DNA from: CAZBMD01 sp964493325
GTDB lineage: Bacteria; Babelota; Babeliae; Babelales; RVW-14
Direction: 5' to 3'
Assembly: GCA_964493325.1 (NCBI GenBank)
Contig: CAZBMD010000004.1
Coordinates: forward strand, 38,524 to 102,523
DNA: 64,000 nucleotides
Positions 1-7,312 of this stretch are shown here, one piece after another. Both the position numbers and the translations under genes were made by a program. Below the pieces are notes generated by a model, which did not search any database, was not told the DNA's origin, and saw only the letters and a list, made by a program, of their open reading frames with translations. How positions within the stretch are numbered: the stretch's first letter is position 1; every line of letters starts with the position of its first letter.

Positions 1-66
1 CGAGCGAATAAGATTGGCCAAGCAATCACTTTTATTGAGTAAGTAAGTTTTTAGCTTAGATATTTA

Positions 67-125
67 AAATGATTTATCCTTGTAATTTGGAAGTCCAACT
101 TCTAAATTACAAGGATAAATCATTT
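67..125 (+). terminator. Strong intrinsic terminator hairpin
   Basis: A perfect 22-bp stem (67-88 with 104-125) has a second 5-bp stem inside its loop (90-94 with 98-102). Eight T residues follow on the plus strand (123-130), so it best serves a plus-strand gene ending before the window. It also lies just beyond the stop of the minus-strand permease gene and probably works for both. Confidence 0.85.
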
Positions 126-134
126 TTTTTAGAT

Positions 135-1490
135 CTATTCGTGCCGCAGAACATCAGCAATGTGAATACGCTGTACTTGTTGTGCTGGAATAAAGGTTGC
201 CAAAAAACCAAGCAGTAGCGTTGCAAGAAATACAACAATGAAAATCTCCGGTTCCATACGGGCTGGCAGGTATGAGACGTAATAAACATCTGGGAGATCG
301 ATGCGAACATGATTTTCTAAGATATAGCCTCCAAGCGCTGCAAGCCCAAGGCCAACCAGCGAGGCAAGCAGGGTGATGGTCATGCCAAGGCTCAAAAATA
401 TGCGGCGGATGCGGTAGCGCTCCAAGCCAATCGCCTTGAGGATGGCAATATCACGTCGCTTTTGTTGGATCTGCATAAAAAGCAGTGAAATCATGTTCAT
501 ACTTGCAACCAGTGTGATGAGGGCGAGGATAAAGAACATCGCATATTTTTCAAGCTTCAGTGATGAAACCAGGGCTGGATATAGATCCTTCCAAGAACTG
601 ATGGTTAGATGCGAGAAGCTTTGTTGTAATTTTTTGATAACAACCTGTTCGTCGCTTGGGCCACCAAGAGCGTATAAAAAACGTTGTTTTAGATGAGATC
701 CAAAGGTGCTCCAAAAAGAAACAGCCCAGAGTCCTTGTTGCTGATATGCGGTAGATAGGGCTGATCGAGAAGACTCTTTAACTTTTATGGTGATCGTATC
801 TACCCCCTCATCATCAAACGTTTTGTTCACAAAATCCAGTGATGCGTAGGCAAAGTTATTATCATACTCCTCAAGTCCAATCTTAAAAATCCCGGCAACG
901 ATGACAGTCTTTTTTTTCAACAGAATGCGTCTTTTGTTGCCCGATTCAGGGATCATGAGCGAGACTTGCTCGCCAATCTTTATGCCAAGTTCTTGAGCCA
1001 TCTTTGAACCGATTAAAATATTATTTTGAGTAACTAAATTTTTGAGTAGCGGCTTATTTTTTTGATCTTCATTGGTTTGCCATGCAATAATTTTTTCTTC
1101 TAGCGTGGTGACCAGTCCCTCGTGTGCAGAATCAATTCCTTTGAGAAAAACAACGGTCTGATTTTTATTTTTTTCGATGATAGCCTGTTTGATTGCTCCT
1201 GCACTGATGCCACTGATGGTGTCTCCACATTCTTGTTCAATTGCTGGGCGTAGCTGCTCGTAGTCAAGGCGGTTGCCCGGCGAACTTATAATGATGCTCG
1301 CGTTGATGCCTTGCATTTTTTCGTGGATAGTTTTTTCAAACCCGTTGGTGATGATGAGGGTGAGCATCAAGGCAAATGTGCCGATGCAGATACCCAAAAA
1401 GCAAATCTTGGTCATAAACGCAATGCTGGCATCTTTGTTTTTTGCAAAAAGATAGCGCCAGGCGATGAGTAGTTCTGGAGAATTGAACAT
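135..1490 (-). CDS. LolC/LolE-type lipoprotein-releasing ABC permease
   Basis: Inner-membrane permease of the FtsX/MacB superfamily, most like the LolC/LolE subunits that pull mature lipoproteins out of the inner membrane for the LolA carrier. One membrane segment lies near residues 25-50, then a large periplasmic domain, then three C-terminal segments (about 310-340, 360-395, 415-440). The opening ELLIAWRYLFAKNKDASIAF is the classic LolC/E N-terminus, and 451 residues is slightly longer than usual. A CAGG sequence precedes the ATG. No LolD ATPase lies inside the window, so it may be just outside or elsewhere. Family placement is firm. The C versus E assignment is not, because small genomes often carry one combined LolC/E. 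Confidence 0.85.
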   Translation of the reverse strand: MFNSPELLIAWRYLFAKNKDASIAFMTKICFLGICIGTFALMLTLIITNGFEKTIHEKMQGINASIIISSPGNRLDYEQLRPAIEQECGDTISGISAGAIKQAIIEKNKNQTVVFLKGIDSAHEGLVTTLEEKIIAWQTNEDQKNKPLLKNLVTQNNILIGSKMAQELGIKIGEQVSLMIPESGNKRRILLKKKTVIVAGIFKIGLEEYDNNFAYASLDFVNKTFDDEGVDTITIKVKESSRSALSTAYQQQGLWAVSFWSTFGSHLKQRFLYALGGPSDEQVVIKKLQQSFSHLTISSWKDLYPALVSSLKLEKYAMFFILALITLVASMNMISLLFMQIQQKRRDIAILKAIGLERYRIRRIFLSLGMTITLLASLVGLGLAALGGYILENHVRIDLPDVYYVSYLPARMEPEIFIVVFLATLLLGFLATFIPAQQVQRIHIADVLRHE

Positions 1491-1623
1491 AAAAAACCTG
1501 CATTCGAATAAAAATTTTTATCAAAGGAACAATAGGTTCCTCAGTCTAGTACGATGGAAAGGGATGTGTAAAGATTTGCGTGTTGAGATGAATTTATTTG
1601 AAGAAAAGTTTTGTCCGTATTTT

Positions 1624-2562
1624 TTATTCTTGTCGGCGATCTTTGATGTAGGTGTTGCGCTGGCCCTCTTGTGCTCTATTTTTTGCAAATTGCTTGAGTT
1701 CAGCTGCAATTTGAGCAATTTGAGGAACGCACGAAAGTGGTCGTTTTTCATTGGTGACAACTGCTAGAGAAATTGAGATAAGCGGAAGCAGGTGCTGAGT
1801 GCCTTGTCGATTGCGAACAATCATCTTACTTCGAGATAAGTCATGCTCATTGTAGAGCTGCTTGGTATGCAGATCAAAATGAGTAGTCACGTAGTCAGCG
1901 ATAGCATCAATGTGCTCTGGGGTCGAGATTACGATAAAATCATCGCCGCCAATGTGCCCAAGAAAATCATCTGAGTGGCCATTTTTTTGAAGCGCAAGCG
2001 TTAAGATTTGCGCTGTCTGTTGAATCATTCTATCACCCATGGCATAACCATATTTATCGTTGTACGCTTTAAAATCGTTCAGGTCGGCGTACAAGATGGC
2101 TATCGGTTTTGAAAGTCTTTGTGTAATAATTTTATTAATGATGCTGCTACCTGGTAATTTAGTAAGCGGGTTTGCGTTTTGGTCGCGCTCTGCTCGGCGC
2201 ACGTTCATTAGTAGACGCGCGCGTAATGCGACAGCGTCAATGGGTTTTTGTACAAAATCATCAGCGCCTTGTTCTGCTGCATCGACAATATCGTTTGGTA
2301 AAACATTCTTTGCAAGAATGATTACGGGAATATGGATTGTCTTGAAATTAGATTTGAGTGTATGAATGGAGATAGAGCTTTCTAATATTTGTTGATCCAT
2401 AATAATGCATACAAGGTTATTGTGCTGGTCGATGATTGAGGTTATGGCTTCCTGCCTTGCAGCAGTCATGATAGCATAGTCGTCTGCAAGAGCTGTTTGG
2501 ATGGAGGCTATAGTATCTTGATCATTGCTGACGACTAAAATTGCCCTTTGAATAGTGCTCAT
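1624..2562 (-). CDS. Response-regulator receiver fused to GGDEF domain (putative diguanylate cyclase)
   Basis: The N-terminal receiver (about 5-120) keeps a candidate phospho-acceptor Asp56 (IIMDQQ) and Lys106-Pro107, but its acidic pair is weakened to Asn-Asp. The C-terminal GGDEF domain (about 130-300) starts with NPLTKLPG, has the metal/substrate strand ILYADLNDFKAYNDKYG, and carries the active-site variant GGDDF at about 205-209. GGDDF is a tolerated variant in active cyclases. There is no RxxD inhibitory-site motif ahead of GGDDF, so product feedback is probably missing. The start has a good AAGGG Shine-Dalgarno. No kinase or c-di-GMP effector is adjacent. The architecture is PleD-like with one receiver. 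Confidence 0.88.
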   Translation of the reverse strand: MSTIQRAILVVSNDQDTIASIQTALADDYAIMTAARQEAITSIIDQHNNLVCIIMDQQILESSISIHTLKSNFKTIHIPVIILAKNVLPNDIVDAAEQGADDFVQKPIDAVALRARLLMNVRRAERDQNANPLTKLPGSSIINKIITQRLSKPIAILYADLNDFKAYNDKYGYAMGDRMIQQTAQILTLALQKNGHSDDFLGHIGGDDFIVISTPEHIDAIADYVTTHFDLHTKQLYNEHDLSRSKMIVRNRQGTQHLLPLISISLAVVTNEKRPLSCVPQIAQIAAELKQFAKNRAQEGQRNTYIKDRRQE

Positions 2563-2749
2563 AATCCCTTGCGTTTCTTTGTATGCAGTACGGTTAATCT
2601 TTGAAGATTTACATTCTTTGTATACATTACTAAAGAGTGTTACGTAATTTATTTAAAATTACTACACCTTGCCTAGTTGATGATATACAATGAAGCAAAT
2701 TGTGTAAAAATAAAGAGTGTGTCATAGAAAAAAGAAGAAAGATGATACA

Positions 2750-3451
2750 ATGTTTTCATCAAGAGTATTTAAATATGTTTCCTATCTCTCTTGTTTGTTG
2801 ATTGTTCTGACCTTGTCGGGATGCATCAAATATTACAAGGTCTTAAAGAATGAATTTCCGCAGGGCGAAGATTTTTCGCCAGAAGAAGATGTAATGCGGC
2901 GTTATGTTCGTAACACGGCTGTGTATGACCAGTTTCAGACGCTTGCTCATTTTGACGCAATGTGGCTTTCTGATGAAATGAAAACAACCTATGTTGGACT
3001 TCATGGTGCGCGTATTGGGCGTGATGAAGAGGGCCGAGAGACGTTGCTTCGTCGTCAGCTTGAAGAAAATAAACACTGGATATCATTTTATATCCTTGCC
3101 GATATCAGAGAAAAAAATCACACCTCGCTGAGCGAAAAAAATGCTTCTTGGACCTTTTATTTAGAGCTTTCAGACGGTGAACGTGTTCAGCCGGTGAGTA
3201 TCAAGGAAGTTGAAATTGAGCCAGAGTACCAATATTTGTTTGGTCACCGATTCAATAATCATAAGTCATCGTATCTTATTAAGTTTCCTGCACATGATTT
3301 GACGGGCGAGCCTTACCTTGATCAAGGACCGGTTATGAAACTTGGTTGTTGTTCGGCAAGCAAAAAAACAACAATGGCATGGAAGATGCTTGAAAAGCCT
3401 GAAAAAAAAATAAAAAAAGAAAGTTTGCATGAAGATTTCTATTGGGGCTGA
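2750..3451 (+). CDS. Small lipoprotein of unknown function
   Basis: I do not recognise a family. The chosen ATG (2750) gives a textbook lipoprotein signal: MFSSR, a hydrophobic stretch, and the lipobox LSGC at about residue 24. An upstream in-frame ATG at 2717 would add 11 basic residues and is less likely. The mature part, about 210 residues, is charged, mixed alpha/beta in appearance and without transmembrane segments. It ends in a Lys-rich tail followed by HEDFYWG. The 3' end overlaps the rpiB start by 23 bases, so the two are probably translated together. Outer- or inner-membrane attachment is inferred from the lipobox and the presence of Lol and Lnt genes in the window. Confidence 0.75.
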   Translation: MFSSRVFKYVSYLSCLLIVLTLSGCIKYYKVLKNEFPQGEDFSPEEDVMRRYVRNTAVYDQFQTLAHFDAMWLSDEMKTTYVGLHGARIGRDEEGRETLLRRQLEENKHWISFYILADIREKNHTSLSEKNASWTFYLELSDGERVQPVSIKEVEIEPEYQYLFGHRFNNHKSSYLIKFPAHDLTGEPYLDQGPVMKLGCCSASKKTTMAWKMLEKPEKKIKKESLHEDFYWG

Positions 3452-3854
3452 TCATCGCGGGTTTGAGCTCAAGCGAGCAATTATAGATCATTTTGTGCAG
3501 TATGCGTGGCATGATGTTGGTGCTCATTCATTGGAGCGTACTGATTATCCAGTGTACGCCAAAGAGGTCTGCCATGATATCCAGCGTGGAGATTCCTCCT
3601 GTGGTATTTTAATTTGCGGTTCGGGGGTTGGCATTTCTATTGCAGCCAATCGATTTGCAGGAATTTATGCAGCGCTGTGTTGGTCGACCGAAATTGCTGA
3701 GCGAGCAAAACAGCATGATGGCGCCAATGTTCTGGTTCTTCCTGCAGACTTTATTACACATGAGCAGGCCTTTGCAATGATCGATGCTTGGCTTGGCGCA
3801 ACATTTAAAGAAGGGCGATATAAGGAGCGCCTCTTGATGATAGATAAGATGTAG
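3429..3854 (+). CDS. rpiB: Ribose-5-phosphate isomerase B
   Basis: Interconverts ribose-5-phosphate and ribulose-5-phosphate in the pentose phosphate pathway. The 141-residue length is typical of the RpiB/LacAB family. Family motifs are present: GADHRGFELK at the N-terminus (phosphate and sugar binding), CGSGVGISIAANR (the Cys acts as catalytic base in many RpiBs), GIYAALC, and HDGANVLVLPA in place of the usual H-N-x-A-N-V-L. The gene begins inside the end of the upstream lipoprotein gene, which suggests translational coupling. In a reduced genome it probably supplies ribose-5-phosphate for nucleotide metabolism. Confidence 0.95.
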   Translation: MKISIGADHRGFELKRAIIDHFVQYAWHDVGAHSLERTDYPVYAKEVCHDIQRGDSSCGILICGSGVGISIAANRFAGIYAALCWSTEIAERAKQHDGANVLVLPADFITHEQAFAMIDAWLGATFKEGRYKERLLMIDKM

Positions 3855-3883
3855 TTGATGAATTCGAAAAAGAAGGAGAGGGT

Positions 3884-5878
3884 ATGTCGAAGGCTTTTGT
3901 TGTGCTTCGTGTTCTCGGAGCATGTGTTTTTATTGTTTCTCAGTCATGTTTAGCTCGGTCAGATTACAAACAAAATTTTATTTCACAAGATGAGATGAAA
4001 AAAGCGTCAAAGCAACATCGTGGAACAACGGTAACAGGCGTTGCTGCTGTTGCTCAGACAATGACCGAAATTGCACAGCAGCATGAAGAAGCGCGGTTGT
4101 TGCGTTGTAATAATGTTTTTCGTAAGTCTCATTCGGTTTATCGCAACCCTTTGCGAGCTGAGATTCAACAATTCCCTCAAGCTTTACAGGTGTCAAGCTT
4201 TCCTGCAGTTCCTGAGCAATCATACGATGGAGAATTAACCCGTAAACCTCAGGTGGTATCTACCTCTTTCTTAGCCGGCTCACTTGAGGACACGGGTATT
4301 TTTCCTCCAGATAGCATGGGGGCTGTTGGTCCTTCTCAATTTCTTCTTACCATAAACGGACTCATTCGCTCCTTCAATAAAACAACGGGGCTTGCCGATG
4401 GTGTAATGAATTTTGAAGCCGATACTTTTTTCAATCCTGTTCGTAATGGAGAATTTACAACCGATCCGCGATGTCGATACGACCGGTTTTCTGATCGATG
4501 GATTATTTTGATGATTAATACTCCTGACACTGAGAACAATCGTATCATGATTGCCGTGAGCGACAATGGGACCATTTCATTTGCAACTGTGTGGAGTTAT
4601 TTTTTTATTGATGTTGGATCAGATGCTTTTTTTGATTACCCAACGCTTGGAGTTGATGTAAATGCTCTATATATTGGTGGTGTGACGTTTAGTGAAACTA
4701 ATAGCGGTAAGCTTTTTGTTGTCAAAAAAAGTTCTATCCTTGGCGCCGGCCCTATTGTTTATACTGTTTTTAATAATGTGATTGATTTTAGTACCGCTGT
4801 TGGGCCTTATGTTCCACAAGGCGTAGATAATTTTGATCCGGGCGCCACAGAGGGATATTTTATTGGCGTTGATAATGCCTATTTTGGTCGTCTTATTTTG
4901 CGTCGTGTTTCTAATCCAGGTGGTACTCCAACCTTATCCGGCAACATTCCTCTTGCAGTTCCAGCAACTCGCTTGCCGCTTCAGGTAGAACACAAAGGCA
5001 ATGATAATACGCGCACTGGTTTGATGGACGGTATCGATGACCGCTTATTTATGGCGCATATTCGTAATAATCGTTTGTGGACCGTACACAATCTTGCTGT
5101 TAATAATAAGGGAGTGTGTGTTAATTCAAGTACGCGTAATGGATCTCGTTGGTATGAAATTAATGTGGGTACGCCGGCTCCAACATTGGTTCAGTTTGGA
5201 ACGCTTTATGATGCATCAAAACAGAATACCACTGATAGGCGCTCCTATTGGGTTCCCGCTATTATGACATCGGGTCAAGGTCATATGACGCTCTGTTCAA
5301 GCTTTGCAGGGAAAAAAGATTATATTGGTGTAGCTGCTGCTGGGCGTCTTGTAGGAGATGTTCTTGGCAGGTTACAAGATGTAACTATTGCTCAAAAGGG
5401 GAATGGTGCTTACAATCCTGAGAGCGACGAAGGTGAATCCTTTGGTCGTCGTTGGGGCGATTATTCTTATACTTCTGTTGATCCAAGCGATGATATGACC
5501 ATGTGGACCATTCAAGAATATTGTGATGATGATGACTTTTGGGGTGTGCGTGCAATTAAATTGCTTGCTCCACCGCCAGCAACTCCATTCAGTGCTTCAC
5601 CCGCGTCAGTTGCCCAGGGTACTCCTTCGACTAATGTTACGATCACCGGGCTCGTGCCAAATGGTGCTGGATTCTTTGATCCTGGAGTTGGATTTGCCAA
5701 TCACATTTCGGCTGCTGTAACAGGCGGCGTAACGGTGAATAGCGTCACCTATAATTCGCCATCATCAGTGACTCTGAATATTTCAACCGTTGGAGCAACG
5801 ACAGGTGCCAAGAATGTGACGGTTACCAATCCTGATGGTCAGAGCAAGGTGGGAACAGGTATTTTGACAATCACGTAG
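3884..5878 (+). CDS. Large secreted protein, beta-propeller-like with C-terminal IPT/TIG domain
   Basis: The start has a strong AAGGAG 5 bases upstream. A signal peptide covers about residues 1-24 (cut near CLARSD). The middle (about 130-560) contains FPPDSMGAVGPSQFL, DPRCRYDRFSDRWIILMI and IMIAVSDNG. These resemble the repeated-strand proteins annotated as sialidase-like or beta-propeller surface proteins, but this is recall, not alignment. The last 95 residues (PFSASPASVAQGTPSTNVTI onward, ending VTVTNPDGQSKVGTGILTIT) form a typical IPT/TIG immunoglobulin-like domain with the VTVTNPDG signature. No catalytic motif was identified. The gene is monocistronic, with a strong hairpin 25 bases downstream. 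It is likely exported or surface-exposed and could act in host interaction. Confidence 0.8.
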   Translation: MSKAFVVLRVLGACVFIVSQSCLARSDYKQNFISQDEMKKASKQHRGTTVTGVAAVAQTMTEIAQQHEEARLLRCNNVFRKSHSVYRNPLRAEIQQFPQALQVSSFPAVPEQSYDGELTRKPQVVSTSFLAGSLEDTGIFPPDSMGAVGPSQFLLTINGLIRSFNKTTGLADGVMNFEADTFFNPVRNGEFTTDPRCRYDRFSDRWIILMINTPDTENNRIMIAVSDNGTISFATVWSYFFIDVGSDAFFDYPTLGVDVNALYIGGVTFSETNSGKLFVVKKSSILGAGPIVYTVFNNVIDFSTAVGPYVPQGVDNFDPGATEGYFIGVDNAYFGRLILRRVSNPGGTPTLSGNIPLAVPATRLPLQVEHKGNDNTRTGLMDGIDDRLFMAHIRNNRLWTVHNLAVNNKGVCVNSSTRNGSRWYEINVGTPAPTLVQFGTLYDASKQNTTDRRSYWVPAIMTSGQGHMTLCSSFAGKKDYIGVAAAGRLVGDVLGRLQDVTIAQKGNGAYNPESDEGESFGRRWGDYSYTSVDPSDDMTMWTIQEYCDDDDFWGVRAIKLLAPPPATPFSASPASVAQGTPSTNVTITGLVPNGAGFFDPGVGFANHISAAVTGGVTVNSVTYNSPSSVTLNISTVGATTGAKNVTVTNPDGQSKVGTGILTIT

Positions 5879-5902
5879 TTTTTAAAAGTAGTTAATTTTG
5901 TT

Positions 5903-5943
5903 AAATAACTTATATTAGCTCTCAAAGCTAATATAAGTTATTT
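5903..5943 (+). terminator. Intrinsic terminator after the IPT-domain gene
   Basis: A perfect 18-bp A/T-rich stem (5903-5920 with 5926-5943) has a five-base loop CTCAA and is followed by AAATTTTTAT. It lies 25 bases beyond the stop codon of the secreted-protein gene. Confidence 0.75.
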
Positions 5944-6072
5944 AAATTTTTATAAAGTAATTAATCAATTAAAAGTATGGCTCTTAATGTGGTCATTTGA
6001 AATAATTAATTTTAGTGTTAGGCTGTGGGTAGTGAGTATCTTGTATGTTTCTCTTTTATGAGAAGGTTTATT

Positions 6073-6234
6073 ATGGCAACGGCTACAATAACATTTCATG
6101 CCGCACCGCGTACGTTTCGGTTTCTTGATAGATCGATACAATCATCTTTTTTTACATCAACTATTTTTATTCTTTCTTTATCACTTCTTTTATTACCTAT
6201 TTTAGTAGGTTATTCAATGATTATTGTGCGCTAG
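6073..6234 (+). CDS. Possible small single-span membrane protein
   Basis: A short frame of 53 codons. The ATG at 6073 is preferred because AGAAGG sits 7 bases upstream; an earlier in-frame ATG at 6058 overlaps that ribosome site. The product has a short polar N-terminus (MATATITFHAAPRTFRF) and one hydrophobic stretch (about residues 28-50, rich in Leu/Ile/Ser), with only a few residues after it. There is no homologue I recognise and no operon partner. It fills an otherwise gene-free gap of about 540 bases. It may be a real membrane mini-protein or a chance frame. Confidence 0.35.
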   Translation: MATATITFHAAPRTFRFLDRSIQSSFFTSTIFILSLSLLLLPILVGYSMIIVR

Positions 6235-6331
6235 CACAGTAATTTTTTCTTTATTTTTAGATACATTTTTTGAATTAAAATTTGCAAAAATAACTCTTGT
6301 GCACGAGTTTATCTTTTGTGATTTAAAAAAA

Positions 6332-6354
6332 TCATAACAAACGGTTTGTTATGA
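6332..6354. promoter_or_regulatory. Perfect 10-bp inverted repeat upstream of the exported acetyltransferase
   Basis: TCATAACAAA, CGG, TTTGTTATGA. An A-run precedes it, so on the minus strand it would look like a terminator, but no minus-strand gene ends nearby. It lies about 85-105 bases upstream of the GNAT start, a plausible operator position. Function is not established. Confidence 0.35.
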
Positions 6355-6438
6355 TAGAAAAGTATCGTTTGGTCGCTGCAGCAGATCGGGCGGATACGTA
6401 TAGTTATAGTCTATTTTTTTTCTATGGATACTATTTTT

Positions 6439-7146
6439 ATGAAACGTTTTTTTATAGTGTTTGCGATTCTAATCGCAGTTTGTAGTTTTGAACAGAAAGT
6501 TTTTGCGATGCAGAATAGGTTTGCGGAGATTGCCCGTGTAAAAGGATTGCAGATTAGGGAGTATAATCCTGGGAGGGACAAAGCCGCTGTTCTTGCTATC
6601 GCAAGGCAGAACATAGAAGCTCTTACCAATCTGCGATGGTATGACTGGAATGAAGAAAGAGCTTTGATTGATAACGTTGTTCCAGCTCTGGATGACCATG
6701 GTCAGGCTGGGCGCAAAACGTTGGTTTGTTTTAAAGACGAAGCCTTGATTGGTTTTGTTAACTACACTATTTACAGCCCGTTTTACAAAAAATGCATTGA
6801 GAAATATAGTGATTTCGATATTCCACAAAAAGCACACATTAACCATATTGCTGTTGATGTTGATTATCAAGGAGCTAGCGCTGGTTCGGCGTTGATGGAA
6901 GAGGTCATTGGAGATTGTGAAAAGCAAGGAGTTCGAGTCATAAGCCTGTCTACCGTTGGACGAGACGAAGCTCTTCCACAAAAAACTAAGGACTTTTACC
7001 ACAAATTGGGTTTTTATATTTTTCAGACACCAGCGACAGGTTCTCCGGCAGATACCGGTTGGAAAAAAAGGCTTGTACCCCATTCTGCAGAACAGTGCTT
7101 GATCAATATTCATAGGTGGTGGACCGGCACTGCTGATCAAAACTAA
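6439..7146 (+). CDS. Exported GNAT-family N-acetyltransferase
   Basis: GNAT enzymes move the acetyl group of acetyl-CoA to an amine. Here the core fold spans about residues 40-210. It includes HINHIAVDVDYQGASAGSAL, matching the strand-4 plus Q/R-x-x-G-x-A acetyl-CoA loop (here YQGASAGSAL), and KTKDFYHKLGFYIF, the C-terminal tyrosine/LGF motif. Unusually, the protein opens with a clear signal peptide (MKRFFIVFAILIAVCSFEQKVFAM). ATG 6439 is chosen because it gives the cleanest signal; ATG 6424 is also in frame and neither has a good ribosome site. Acetyl-CoA is cytosolic, so a secreted GNAT suggests action inside a host cell, or an uncleaved anchor. Substrate unknown. Confidence 0.78.
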   Translation: MKRFFIVFAILIAVCSFEQKVFAMQNRFAEIARVKGLQIREYNPGRDKAAVLAIARQNIEALTNLRWYDWNEERALIDNVVPALDDHGQAGRKTLVCFKDEALIGFVNYTIYSPFYKKCIEKYSDFDIPQKAHINHIAVDVDYQGASAGSALMEEVIGDCEKQGVRVISLSTVGRDEALPQKTKDFYHKLGFYIFQTPATGSPADTGWKKRLVPHSAEQCLINIHRWWTGTADQN

Positions 7147-7312
7147 CTAATGAATGCGGCCTGCGGGTTTTTAGTCGGTAAGCGTTAAAAAAACTTGCTG
7201 GCAGCCCGCCGGCGCTGCTGGTAGAAGGCTGTTTAATTGGGTAGAATAAGTAGGTGCAAGGTCATCCTTGACCTGTAAAAAGGCAATCATTCAAAAATAA
7301 GGTTTAAAGACC

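Noticed and set aside
7147..7312. T-box riboswitch in the ileS leader
   Set aside because: No T-box consensus or antiterminator pair is visible; only a short 6-bp inverted repeat is present.
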